Shown here: positions 53,789 to 61,713 of the stretch, one piece after another
How the letters are laid out: the number at the start of each line of letters is the position of its first letter
Position numbering within the stretch: position 1 is the stretch's first letter
Origin: Streptomyces cucumeris
GTDB lineage: Bacteria; Actinomycetota; Actinomycetes; Streptomycetales; Streptomycetaceae
DNA: 64,000 bases
Reading direction: 5' to 3'
Assembly (NCBI RefSeq): GCF_024295805.1
Contig: NZ_JANCLX010000013.1
Coordinates: 62,001-126,000 of the forward strand
Position numbers and translations under genes: made by a program
The notes under the pieces: generated by a model
What the model was told of the DNA's origin: nothing
What the model saw: the letters and a program-made list of their open reading frames with translations, nothing else
Databases searched by the model: none

Positions 53789-54385
53789 TCACTGCCGGGC
53801 GCCGACCGGGACGGTCTGCTGGAGTTCGAGGACTTGGGCTTCGAGGTCGGCGATACGTTTGTCGGCGAAGCGGAGGTTGGTGCGGGCGCCTTCGAGGCGT
53901 TCTTGGAGCTTGCGGTGCTCCTGGGTCACCTGCTGGAGGCGGCGTTTGAGGGTGGTGTTCGCGGTGGTGAGTTGCTGGACGGACTCGCCGGGGACCATCT
54001 GGTCGATGTCGCGGAGCTGTCCCATGAGCTCACCGATCCGCTGTCGCTGGACCAGGACCTCGTTCTGGGTCCGGCTGAGTTCGGCCTCGGCGTTCAGGGC
54101 CCGCTCGCGCCAGGACGCCTCGATCTGCTCGTGCTTCTCGCCGGTGCGCCGGTCGTGCCGGCTCTTGCTGTCGGTGACGGCCTGCTGGACGAGGGCGCGG
54201 GCGTCGGGGTTCTCGTAGAGAAACGTGGCGGACACGTCCGCCCGGTCGGCGATGGCCCGCACTGCGAGCCGTCCGCGTTCGCGGCGGAGCTGTCCGATCG
54301 CCTTCTCGACACGGGTGATCTTGTCCTTGGTCTGTTGACGGCGGGCGGCGATGGCCGCCTCGGTCTGGCCGGGTCCGGAGGTCAC
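53789..54385 (-). CDS. tnpC: DUF6262/TnpC-like coiled-coil transposition protein
   Basis: 198 residues. An N-terminal basic helical region (RRQQTKDKITRVEKAIGQL) and a TetR-like DNA-binding-looking segment (VRAIADRADVSATFLYENPD, residues 40-60) are followed by a long coiled coil (about 75-195, heptad-rich QVTQEHRKLQERLEGARTNL and DLEAQVLELQ). This is the layout of the small third protein of Tn554-type elements. GTG start overlaps the stop of the 57-residue gene (GTGA). It probably helps the recombinases bind or orient DNA. Confidence 0.78.
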   Translation of the reverse strand: MTSGPGQTEAAIAARRQQTKDKITRVEKAIGQLRRERGRLAVRAIADRADVSATFLYENPDARALVQQAVTDSKSRHDRRTGEKHEQIEASWRERALNAEAELSRTQNEVLVQRQRIGELMGQLRDIDQMVPGESVQQLTTANTTLKRRLQQVTQEHRKLQERLEGARTNLRFADKRIADLEAQVLELQQTVPVGARQ

Positions 54386-54555
54386 GGCGTCACCTCGTCG
54401 TCCGGCCGGTTCGTGTCGATGACGGTGATCGCGCCGCTCTCGACATACTCGGTCGCCGCGGTGGTGTCCGCGTGGATGTAGAGCTCGCTCGACTCGACGC
54501 AGAGGTGTCCCAACTGCCGGCGAACGATCTGCGTGCTGAAGCCGCCGTTGGTCAT
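54382..54555 (-). CDS. 57-residue integrase-tail-like peptide
   Basis: Too short for most gene finders but overlaps both neighbours by 4 bp (ATGA with tnpB, GTGA with tnpC), so it is very likely translated. Residues 8-32 (QIVRRQLGHLCVESSELYIHA) look like the C-terminal LGH...Y box of tyrosine recombinases, LGHxSxxTTxxYxH, with the Tyr at about residue 25. It may be a relic of a duplicated recombinase end or an autonomous accessory subunit. Confidence 0.6.
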   Translation of the reverse strand: MTNGGFSTQIVRRQLGHLCVESSELYIHADTTAATEYVESGAITVIDTNRPDDEVTP

Positions 54556-57188
54556 GACAGGTCCTCGGTCTCGTCGGTGTCGTACTCGTCGTCGAAGTCG
54601 TCGCCGTGGTCCTCGTGCTGCGCGAGTTCGTTGGCACGGAAGGCGGTGGCCCAGACGCGGCCGAAGTAGTCCTGGGGCCGTCGCAGGTCGAGGGCGAGGG
54701 CCTCGTCCAGGAGGCCGACGGCGGCCAGGGCCTTCTCCAGGCCGTCGATCGCGCGGGCGGTGGGCTCGAAGAGCTGATGGAGGTAGTCGGCGACCTTGGG
54801 GTCGCCCGCGCGTTCGGCGAGCATCCGCCACTGCTCACGCTTGCGGTGCCAGTAGACGAGGTCGGCGCCGGACATCACGAACTTCTCGCAGTTGTGGCAG
54901 TCCAGCTGCCAGGGGCAGGCGCCGCCGTCGACCACGACCTGGAAGGTGCAGAAACCGCCCTCGGCCGGGGTGGACCTGCGGGTGAGGTCGATCATCATCG
55001 CCTCGGCCTGCTCGCGGGTCATCGGTTCGCCGCCGGACAGCACCACTCCCGGTTCCGGGGCGCCGGGGCCCGTGACCCAGATCGCGTTGAGGGCGTCTTC
55101 GAGCCGCTGGTCGGTGTTGGCGATGTGGACGTAGTGCTCGGCCATCGCCTCGGACACCTGGCCGAGGTAGCGCTTGACGTGGGTGAGGTTCGCCCCGTTC
55201 TTGAGCAGGTTCGTGGCCAGGGTGTGACGGGCCTGGTGGGTGACGACATGGATGTCGGTGAGGGAATCGATCCAGTCCCGGAACTGGCGGTTGAACCAGC
55301 CGTAGCTGACGCCCTTGAGGTGCTGGCGGTTGGAGTTCCTGCTCGGGAAAAGCGCGATCACGCCGCGTTCGTCCGGAGTCGGGACGCGGCCCTCACGTTC
55401 GAGGAACCGGTCGACGGTCTTCGCCTGGCGCCGCTCGATGCGCTGGTAGAGGCGTTCGGGGATGCGGATTGCCTCGTCGTAGTTGCCGACCTTCGTCGCG
55501 TCGTACCAAAACATCGGAAGCCCGCCGAGCCGGCTGATGCACTCCAGCCGCAGTTCCAGCACCTCGCGGCAGCGGCGGCCAGTGAGAACCAAGGCTTCCC
55601 AGGCATCGCGCAGTCCGCGGTCGTCGACGTCCTGGGCGTCCAGGGCCTGCAGATTGGCCTCGTTCGCGACGGCCTTGGCCACGTCGTCCGGATAGGGGCG
55701 ACGACGACGCTTCACCCTCTGGAGTGTTGGAACGGCAAGAACGAACGCTCTGTCCAGCCCCAGCCGCTCGCAGTCCCCTGTCTCCAGAGCCTTGCGCAAG
55801 GTCCGGCGGATCCCGTTGAAATACCCGGAGATCATGCCCTGACTGACCGGCTGGGGCGGCCTGTGGTCGCGACGGTCCCCCGCCAGGGGCGGCAGCCCGT
55901 GCTCTGCGCGGTGGCGCTGGTCGGCAACGAAGTCGATCATGTGGCTGGCGTCGAGGAGCCGTGGATCATGACCGCCCTGGGGCGCGTGGGCCTCCAGGAA
56001 CGCGCTGAGTTCCGCGCATCCGCGCCGGTTGGTGTCGAAGGGACTGGAGCTGCGGGGCGGGGAGGCCACCAGCCGGTCGGCCATCTGGTCCCAGAGCAGA
56101 TCTCTCAGCCAGCGCTGCGTGGTTCCGGTCAGGTCGACCTGCCCGCCGTGGCTGCCGAGCTTCACCCCGAAGTGCTCGGTTTCGATGTAGCCGGCGTCCT
56201 TGGTGTCCTCGCGGGTGAAGTAGATCATCCGCAGCATGCGGAGCATCGCCTTGGCGACCATCGCCGGGAAGTTGCGCATCGCCTCTGTGTCCAGGTCAGC
56301 CAGCGAGTTGACCTGCAGGTTCCGGCAATCGTCCGCGAGATACTGGATCCAGGGCAGAGGCCAGTGGCCTCCCTCGACCTTCATCTGGGTGCGCTGGAAC
56401 ATGCACCACTGGATCTCGGCCTTCGCCAGCGGCTTCAGCCCCAGCAGGGACACCTTGCCGTCCATCCGGTGGGCCGGGTCGGCTTCCGCGCACCACTTCC
56501 GGAACGCCAGCTCGTCGTCGTAGAGGACCGGGATCGTCTTGCCGCGGTCCGCCAGCCAGCGGCCCCAACTCCGCGGCAGCCGGGCCCCACCGGGCCAGCC
56601 GGCCTTGCGGTAGCGGCGGATGTGACGCTGACACAGCCCAACCGGGTTCTCCGCCAGGTCCGGGCAGGCCAGCACCCGGCACTTCCCGAAGGGCACGAAC
56701 GGCTGCTGCGAGGCGAGGAACGCCTCGTAGTCCGGCTGGCCCTCCTTGCCCCGCCGCTTCCAGTGCGCCTTGCGCTGAAGCCACCGCTGGGTATGCAGGA
56801 AGCACAGCGGCGAGGACGCCCAGGCCGGGATGTCCGGGCAGATCGTGCAGTCCTCGGGCTGATACCAGGCCACAGGCATCAACGGCTCGGCCGTGCGCAT
56901 GAAGTCGGCAAGTGTGCCGCCGGCCGCGCGGGCCTTGCGCCACTCGATGATGTGGTTGGCGCAGAGTGAGCAGGCCGGCTCCTGAGCACGCCGGCACTGA
57001 GGGACCCTGCAGATCCACCCGTAGGCCTCGTGCTGTTCCGGGATGCGGATCACGTCCTGGGCGAACAACTCCTCGAAGCCGGGCGCCTTCATCAGGGCAT
57101 GCAGGACCTCCAGACGGTCGCCAGTGGTCCGGGTAGGTGAATGGCCCGGGGTGACAACGGGCAGCAGCCTGCGGACGGGCTCGCTCAC
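54552..57188 (-). CDS. tnpB: Large tyrosine recombinase with zinc-finger-like modules (TnpB-like)
   Basis: 878 residues. The N-terminal quarter has three Cys/His modules: C60-C65-C73-C76-H79, C114-C117-C129-H132 and C170-C175-C186-H189. The central region holds a SAM-like core-binding domain, and the catalytic domain (about 520-700) has the first Arg in LTGRRCREVLEL (near 536), HxxR in THQARHTLATNLL (near 649), LGQ, and the nucleophile Tyr in AEHYVHIANT (near 685). A C-terminal CPWQLDCHNCEKF zinc-type module is also present. Active-site residues are complete, so it is probably functional. Larger than Tn554 TnpB (630 residues, from memory). GTG 57188 overlaps the tnpA stop (GTGA). Confidence 0.85.
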   Translation of the reverse strand: MSEPVRRLLPVVTPGHSPTRTTGDRLEVLHALMKAPGFEELFAQDVIRIPEQHEAYGWICRVPQCRRAQEPACSLCANHIIEWRKARAAGGTLADFMRTAEPLMPVAWYQPEDCTICPDIPAWASSPLCFLHTQRWLQRKAHWKRRGKEGQPDYEAFLASQQPFVPFGKCRVLACPDLAENPVGLCQRHIRRYRKAGWPGGARLPRSWGRWLADRGKTIPVLYDDELAFRKWCAEADPAHRMDGKVSLLGLKPLAKAEIQWCMFQRTQMKVEGGHWPLPWIQYLADDCRNLQVNSLADLDTEAMRNFPAMVAKAMLRMLRMIYFTREDTKDAGYIETEHFGVKLGSHGGQVDLTGTTQRWLRDLLWDQMADRLVASPPRSSSPFDTNRRGCAELSAFLEAHAPQGGHDPRLLDASHMIDFVADQRHRAEHGLPPLAGDRRDHRPPQPVSQGMISGYFNGIRRTLRKALETGDCERLGLDRAFVLAVPTLQRVKRRRRPYPDDVAKAVANEANLQALDAQDVDDRGLRDAWEALVLTGRRCREVLELRLECISRLGGLPMFWYDATKVGNYDEAIRIPERLYQRIERRQAKTVDRFLEREGRVPTPDERGVIALFPSRNSNRQHLKGVSYGWFNRQFRDWIDSLTDIHVVTHQARHTLATNLLKNGANLTHVKRYLGQVSEAMAEHYVHIANTDQRLEDALNAIWVTGPGAPEPGVVLSGGEPMTREQAEAMMIDLTRRSTPAEGGFCTFQVVVDGGACPWQLDCHNCEKFVMSGADLVYWHRKREQWRMLAERAGDPKVADYLHQLFEPTARAIDGLEKALAAVGLLDEALALDLRRPQDYFGRVWATAFRANELAQHEDHGDDFDDEYDTDETEDLS

Positions 57189-58378
57189 GCCTCCTCACCC
57201 CAGACCGTCTTCAGCGCGGAGACGAACTTCGGGGAGTGCATGTCGGGGTGCCCGTAGACCTCTTCGACGGTCTGCACCGACGCCCAGTTGCCGGCCTCCT
57301 TGGCCACCCAGCTGTCGTTGTCCGTGACGTCGAGGATCTTCGAGGTTGTCGTGTGCCTGAACGCGTGCGGTTTGATGCGGCCGGGCAGCTCGGCCCGCCT
57401 TCCGGCCCGCCGCAGCACCCCGCGGGCCGCGTCCGCCGTCCACGGCTCACCGATCCGCGGGCCTGCCAGCTGGATCAGGAGCATGCCGTGCCCCGTCGCG
57501 TACTTCGCGTACTCCGTCGTCATGTACTTGAAGTAGGCGCTGACCATGGCCGGGCTCGCCCGGTAGATCTCGCCGCCGGTGATCACGCCGTCGGTCATGT
57601 GCCAGTCCTCCTTCTTCTTCGCCATGGCTCGGTTGGGGTTGGTCCGCCGGTGGCAGACGTGGACGTGCGGGCTCTTGCACTCGCCGCAGGCCGCGTTCTC
57701 GCGCAGGTGCAGGTCGACCAGGTGCAGGCCGGTCAGGCCGCCGATCCGCAGGGTCGTGTCGGACAGCCAGGTCACGACCATCTCGTCGCGGGCGGTGTTC
57801 ACCGCCCCCATCAGCTCCGGCCGGGCACCGTCGGGCAGCATCTTCGGATGCCGGCGGCGAGTTCCCTGCCGTGGTGCCAGCGGGTTCGTCGGCACTGAGG
57901 TGATCACGTGCCCCAGGAAGGCCCTCTTGCGGTCCGTCTGGGTGGGCAGCCGCTCGACGTTCAGCGCTTCACGCAGCTCGCCGTTGATGCCCCGCCTCAC
58001 GCACTGGTGCAGGTAGAAGCGCTTCAGGACCGTCGCCGAGACCGACAGGGCCGACGTGCTGTACGGACGCTTCGGCGGCACTCGCCACGGTTGCCCGTAC
58101 GGCATCGGCACTTGCGCACCGACCGCCCCTTGGTAGCGGTGGAGGTCCATGATCGTGATCGTCTCCGTGGTCAGGCCCTCGCGGATGCGCCACCGAAGGT
58201 GGTCGACGAGGTAGTAGGCGTAGGTCTCCTGGGAGCCCGAGCCGTCGAAGAGGCGCAGATAGCTCTCGGCTTCTTCGTCGACCGAGTAGTCCGGCCAGAG
58301 GATCGAGAACGACCAGCTGCCGTCGGCCCGTCTGATCTTCTGGACTCGCAGGTCTTCCAGCACCAGCGTGCTTCGCAC
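57185..58378 (-). CDS. tnpA: Tyrosine recombinase (TnpA-like) of the comM element
   Basis: 397 residues from GTG 58378, which has GGAAGGA about 8 nt upstream; a longer open frame extends to 58468. The catalytic set is complete: Arg in TWLSDTTLRIGGLTGLHL, HxxR in KPHAFRHTTTSKI, and the nucleophile Tyr in VEEVYGHPDMHSP. A CxxC...H...C cluster (ACGECKSPHVHVCH, about 250) precedes the active-site half and may bind zinc. First gene of the element operon, closest to the comM 5' junction. It should catalyse site-specific strand exchange with TnpB. Confidence 0.85.
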   Translation of the reverse strand: MRSTLVLEDLRVQKIRRADGSWSFSILWPDYSVDEEAESYLRLFDGSGSQETYAYYLVDHLRWRIREGLTTETITIMDLHRYQGAVGAQVPMPYGQPWRVPPKRPYSTSALSVSATVLKRFYLHQCVRRGINGELREALNVERLPTQTDRKRAFLGHVITSVPTNPLAPRQGTRRRHPKMLPDGARPELMGAVNTARDEMVVTWLSDTTLRIGGLTGLHLVDLHLRENAACGECKSPHVHVCHRRTNPNRAMAKKKEDWHMTDGVITGGEIYRASPAMVSAYFKYMTTEYAKYATGHGMLLIQLAGPRIGEPWTADAARGVLRRAGRRAELPGRIKPHAFRHTTTSKILDVTDNDSWVAKEAGNWASVQTVEEVYGHPDMHSPKFVSALKTVWGEEA

Positions 58379-58503
58379 AAGGCATTCCTTCCGATTCGTC
58401 CCGTACAGGGCGAACAGAAGCAAACCGTCAGCTAAAGACCTACGGGACGCGCCAGAACTGCGTCTCAACGAGCGACACGGACACGCAGCTAGTGATCGCT
58501 AAA

Positions 58504-59493
58504 GTCCAGGAAGAGCACCCCGCGGTGGGCCAGCGAGACCGCACCGGGCCGGGGCAGGCCGTTGCCCCCGCCGACCAGGGCGGCCATGGTGGCCGAATGG
58601 TGCGGTGCACAGTACGGCGGGGTGTCCACCAGGGGCTGGCCGGGCGGGAGCACTCCGGCGATCGAGTGGACCGCGGTGACCTCCAGGGCCTCCTGCCGGG
58701 TGAGCGGCGGCAGCAGCCCGGGAAGCCGCTCGGCCAGCATCGTCTTGCCCGCGCCCGGCGGTCCGGTCAGGAACAGATGGTGTCCTCCCGCCGCCGCGAC
58801 CTCCAGGGCGCCGCGCGCGGCCCGCTGTCCGGCGACATCGGCCAGATCGGGACCGCCCGCCCCGCTCCCGGGCCCCGCGGTCACCCCCGTGCCCATGCCC
58901 GCGCCCGGCACGGTGAGCCCCGCCAGCAGCGGATCGGGACGTCCCGGCTCGAACGGCTCCTGCTCCTCCTCGGGCACCGGTTCATCCGTCAGCACCGCGA
59001 TGAGCTGACGCAGACTGCGCACCCCGAGCACCGAGACCCCGGGCACGAGCGCCGCCTCGGCCGCCGTCTGCTCCGGCACGACGACCTGCTGATAGCCCGC
59101 CTCGGAGGCCGCGAGCACCGCGGGCAGCACCCCGCGCACCGGACGCACCCGGCCGTCCAGCCCGAGCTCCCCGATCATCATCAGATCGGCGATCTGCCGT
59201 GGGTCGATCCGCTCGGCCGCGCCCAGCACCGCACACGCCACCGCCAGGTCGAATCCACTGCCGCCCTTGGGGACGGACGCGGGGCTCAGCCCCACCGTGA
59301 GCTTCTTCTGCGGCCAGACGGCCCCCGAGTTCACCAGGGCGGCACGGACCCGGTCGCGGCTCTCCACCAGGCTCTTGTCGGGCAGCCCGACCAGGGTGAA
59401 GGCGGCCACCCCGGGCTCCAGATCGGCCTGGACCTCGACCACCACGCCCTCGACCCCGACCAGCGCCACCGAACAGGTGCGGGCGAACCCCAT
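58504..59493 (-). pseudogene. comM: 5' part of disrupted comM (Mg-chelatase-like AAA+ ATPase)
   Basis: 330 codons of ComM (YifB): the N-terminal Lon-protease-like fold, including VGLPDKSLVESRDRVRAALVNSG and PASVPKGGSGFDLAVACAVLG, then Walker A HLFLTGPPGAGKTMLAERLPG. It reads SLAHRGVLFLD up to the Walker B Asp, then enters the element, adds four residues (FSDH) and stops at 58489. The Walker B Glu and the entire sensor/lid region are lost, so the protein cannot be an active ATPase. ComM is a branch-migration helicase for transformation in gamma-proteobacteria. Its stop was coupled to dprA; its ATG overlaps the yraN stop. Confidence 0.93.
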
Positions 59494-59852
59494 CAGGCCA
59501 CCCCCCGTACGTGCTCGACGACGGGCGCGCCCCGGTGCGGCAGCACCACACCGACCAGATCGATCCGCACCCCGCCCGGCGGCGGGCCCCCGTGCCGCTC
59601 CAGCCAGCGCTCCGCCAGCAGCCTCAGCCGCTCGGCCTTGCCCGGTCTGACGGCCGCCATCGGATGCTCATAGGATCCCGCGCGGCGCGTCTTGACCTCG
59701 CACACCACCAGCGCTCCGGCGTCGAGCGCGACGATGTCGATCTCACCGTCCCGGCACCGCCAATTGCGCTCCAGAACGGTCATCCCGGCCTCGGCCAGCC
59801 GTCGTACCGCCACATCCTCGCCGTAGCGACCCAGTGCCCCTCGGGCGTTCAT
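59493..59852 (-). CDS. yraN: UPF0102 family endonuclease-like protein YraN
   Basis: 119 residues; family features NARGALGRYGEDVAVRRLAEAG, VLERNWRCRDGEIDIVALDAG and VVCEVKTRRAG, the last pair being a PD-(D/E)xK-like nuclease core (E..D..EvK). ATG 59852 has GGAGG about 9 nt upstream. The comM ATG overlaps its stop. Normally found in the dprA-comM block; biochemical activity unknown. Confidence 0.9.
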   Translation of the reverse strand: MNARGALGRYGEDVAVRRLAEAGMTVLERNWRCRDGEIDIVALDAGALVVCEVKTRRAGSYEHPMAAVRPGKAERLRLLAERWLERHGGPPPGGVRIDLVGVVLPHRGAPVVEHVRGVA

Positions 59853-59944
59853 CGGCACCACCTCCGGCACCGACTGTGACGCCTTGGTCACTCACTGTGG
59901 GATCTTGGAGGATTTCCGTGGAGGGGCATCAGCCTGTGGACAAC

Positions 59945-60253
59945 TCAGCCACTCGGAAGGTCGAGGTCGCTCTTGTTGAGCTCCTCGATGTTCACATCCT
60001 TGAACGTGAGCACCCGGACCTGCTTCACGAAACGCGCCGGGCGGTACATGTCCCAGACCCAGGCGTCGGCCATCGACACCTCGAAGAAGACCTCACCCTG
60101 GACGGAGTGCACCTGCATCTCGTACTGGTTGGTCAGATAGAAGCGGCGCTCGGTCTCGATCACGTATTTGAACAGACCGACGACATCTCGGTACTCCCGG
60201 TAGAGCTTCAGCTCCATCTCGGTCTCGTACTTCTCGAGGTCCTCGGCGCTCAT
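59945..60253 (-). CDS. DUF2469 family protein
   Basis: 102-residue actinobacteria-specific protein: SAEDLEKYETEMELKLYREY, VIETERRFYLTNQYEM, FFEVSMADAWVWDMYRP and FKDVNIEELNKSDLDLP. No catalytic motif is recognised. Start ATG 60253 follows AAGGGGA. Conserved order with the NUDIX, lepB, yraN and comM genes, as in Mycobacterium. Function unknown. Confidence 0.9.
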   Translation of the reverse strand: MSAEDLEKYETEMELKLYREYRDVVGLFKYVIETERRFYLTNQYEMQVHSVQGEVFFEVSMADAWVWDMYRPARFVKQVRVLTFKDVNIEELNKSDLDLPSG

Positions 60254-60292
60254 GGCATGTTCCCCTTCAGCCGTGCGTCCCCCCATTGTGCG

Positions 60293-60826
60293 TCAGACGC
60301 GCTCAGTCTCCAGGATCACCGGTGCACTCGGGGGTCCCTCGACGAGCAGCGTACGCAAGAGTCCGGGGAGGCGGGTCGGGTACACCGGTTCCTCCACCCC
60401 CGCCAGCTCCTCCGCGGTCCACCACCGCAGCCCGGCCACACTGCGCCGCTCCAGCTCCGTCAGACCCCCGCCGATCCCGGTCCCGGTCTGCTCGGTGCGC
60501 CCCAGGAAGTACCACTCGTCCTGGTCCCAGCGCCGCCCCGCGAAGGGGAACGAGCAGGTCCGCCGCCACAGCAGCGGGCCGAGCCGGACATCGGTGATCC
60601 CGGTCTCCTCGGCCAGCTCCCGCCGTGCCGCCTCCTCGTGGCTCTCCTCGCCCTCCAGGCCACCGCCGGGCGTGAACCACCAGGTCTTCGAGGGATCGTC
60701 CGGTTCATAGCCGTGCAGCAGCAGAATCCGGTCCCGCGGGTCCAGCAGCACCACCCGGGCGACCTGCCGCAGCGGCCGTTCCTCCGCGCCGGTGCCCGGC
60801 GGCCGTCCGGCCGCCCCGTCAGCCAC
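60293..60826 (-). CDS. NUDIX hydrolase
   Basis: 177 residues with a perfect NUDIX box GGGLEGEESHEEAARRELAE followed by ETGI near residue 60-83. Hydrolyses nucleoside diphosphates linked to some other moiety; the specific substrate is unknown. GTG 60826 overlaps the lepB stop by 8 bp, so it is coupled to it. Family length normal. Confidence 0.9.
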   Translation of the reverse strand: MADGAAGRPPGTGAEERPLRQVARVVLLDPRDRILLLHGYEPDDPSKTWWFTPGGGLEGEESHEEAARRELAEETGITDVRLGPLLWRRTCSFPFAGRRWDQDEWYFLGRTEQTGTGIGGGLTELERRSVAGLRWWTAEELAGVEEPVYPTRLPGLLRTLLVEGPPSAPVILETERV

Positions 60827-61568
60827 TCGCCGTCACCGTCCCGCGCGCCTCCTCGCGCCGCACGGCGCCGGCGCGCCTGCGGCGGGCGATCGGCCCGTAC
60901 GCCGCTCCCGCCAGGATCAGGACGGCACCGCTGACCACCGCGATCACCATCAGCCGCAGCGGCCCCGGCTGTGAGACCCCGCCCGGCAGCCCGTCGAACG
61001 TCCCCGGCCGCTCCAGCATGCCGAAGCCGCTCATCGGCCAGGCCGTGGCGTCGACCCGGGCGCTGACCGCGCTCCTGGGCACCGCCCCGTGGCTGCTGTC
61101 GGTGAGATGCACCCGGGAGTCGAGCGAATCGCTGCGGTGGTCGCCCATCAGGAACAGCCGTCCCTTGGGCACCGTGGTGGAGAAGCCGGTCAGGGACCCC
61201 TGGTCCTTCTTCTCCAGATAGGGCTCGTCCAGCGGCGTGCCGTCCACGCTCACCCGGCCCTGCCTGTCACAGCAGACGACCTTGTCACCGCCGACGCCGA
61301 TCACCCGCTTCACCATGGGCATCGCGCCCCAGACGGCGTCCTGGAAGACCACCACGTCACCGCGGCGCACCTCATCGCCGTCGATCCGCTGGGCCAGCAC
61401 CCGGTCGTCCTTGCCGATGGTGGGCGCCATGGAGTCGGTCGGGACGGTGTACGGCTTGTAGACCACCGCACCCCAGGCGAATCCGCCCAGGAACAGCACA
61501 CAGCCGAGGGCCACCGCCACACCGGACAGCAGGCTGCCGAACCTGCCCTCCCCCACCGGTCTGCTCAT
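60819..61568 (-). CDS. lepB: Type I signal peptidase (first of four tandem copies)
   Basis: 249 residues. One N-terminal and one C-terminal membrane helix (VAVALGCVLFLGGFAWGAVVY and LRLMVIAVVSGAVLILAGAAY) surround the catalytic domain. Box B has the nucleophile Ser in VPTDSMAPT; box D has the general-base Lys in MVKRVIGVGGDKV; box E is GDHRSDSLDSR. Removes Sec signal peptides at the membrane. ATG 61568 follows GGGAG. Corresponds in position to the sipWXYZ cluster of Streptomyces; which of these it is cannot be assigned without alignment. Confidence 0.9.
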   Translation of the reverse strand: MSRPVGEGRFGSLLSGVAVALGCVLFLGGFAWGAVVYKPYTVPTDSMAPTIGKDDRVLAQRIDGDEVRRGDVVVFQDAVWGAMPMVKRVIGVGGDKVVCCDRQGRVSVDGTPLDEPYLEKKDQGSLTGFSTTVPKGRLFLMGDHRSDSLDSRVHLTDSSHGAVPRSAVSARVDATAWPMSGFGMLERPGTFDGLPGGVSQPGPLRLMVIAVVSGAVLILAGAAYGPIARRRRAGAVRREEARGTVTASG

Positions 61569-61608
61569 TCCCGTGCTCCCGCCTTGCGCCACCGACGTCA
61601 GAAGATCA

Positions 61609-61634
61609 GGTCCCGTGCCCGAGGGCACGGGACC
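61609..61634 (-). terminator. Hairpin between lepB copies
   Basis: 12-bp arms (GGTCCCGTGCCC and its complement) around a 2-nt loop, downstream of the lepB copy ending at 61714 and upstream of the next copy. Could separate two transcripts or stabilise a processed mRNA. Confidence 0.6.
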
Positions 61635-61713
61635 GCACCTTACCCGCGGTAGGCGCCCGGCGTCAGCAGCAGGACGCCGCGAGGAGACCCCGCGGCAGCG
61701 GCGGAGGGCCAGG

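Larger units (their letters stand above)
53201..58503 (-). mobile_element. Tn554-family-like transposon inserted in comM, 5303 bp
   Basis: The boundaries are defined by the host gene: deleting 53201-58503 joins codon GAC (Asp) directly to GAG (Glu), restoring FLDEAPEFS and a 541-codon comM with no lost or duplicated base. There is no target-site duplication and no obvious terminal inverted repeat. Content, all minus strand and coupled: tyrosine recombinase (tnpA-like), larger tyrosine recombinase (tnpB-like), 57-residue peptide, DUF6262/TnpC-like coiled-coil protein, and a 137-residue cargo protein. This TnpA-TnpB-TnpC order and lack of duplication is the Tn554 pattern. The 53201-53362 and 58379-58503 ends carry no gene and should hold recombination sites. 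Base composition looks less GC-rich than the flanks. Confidence 0.88.

Noticed and set aside
54606..56969. 787-codon plus-strand frame opposite tnpB
   Set aside because: The minus strand has complete tyrosine recombinase motifs; the plus frame has none.
53201..58503. Phage- or ICE-type integration with direct-repeat attachment sites
   Set aside because: No duplicated core at the two junctions, no replication or transfer genes; the content fits a Tn554-type transposon better.
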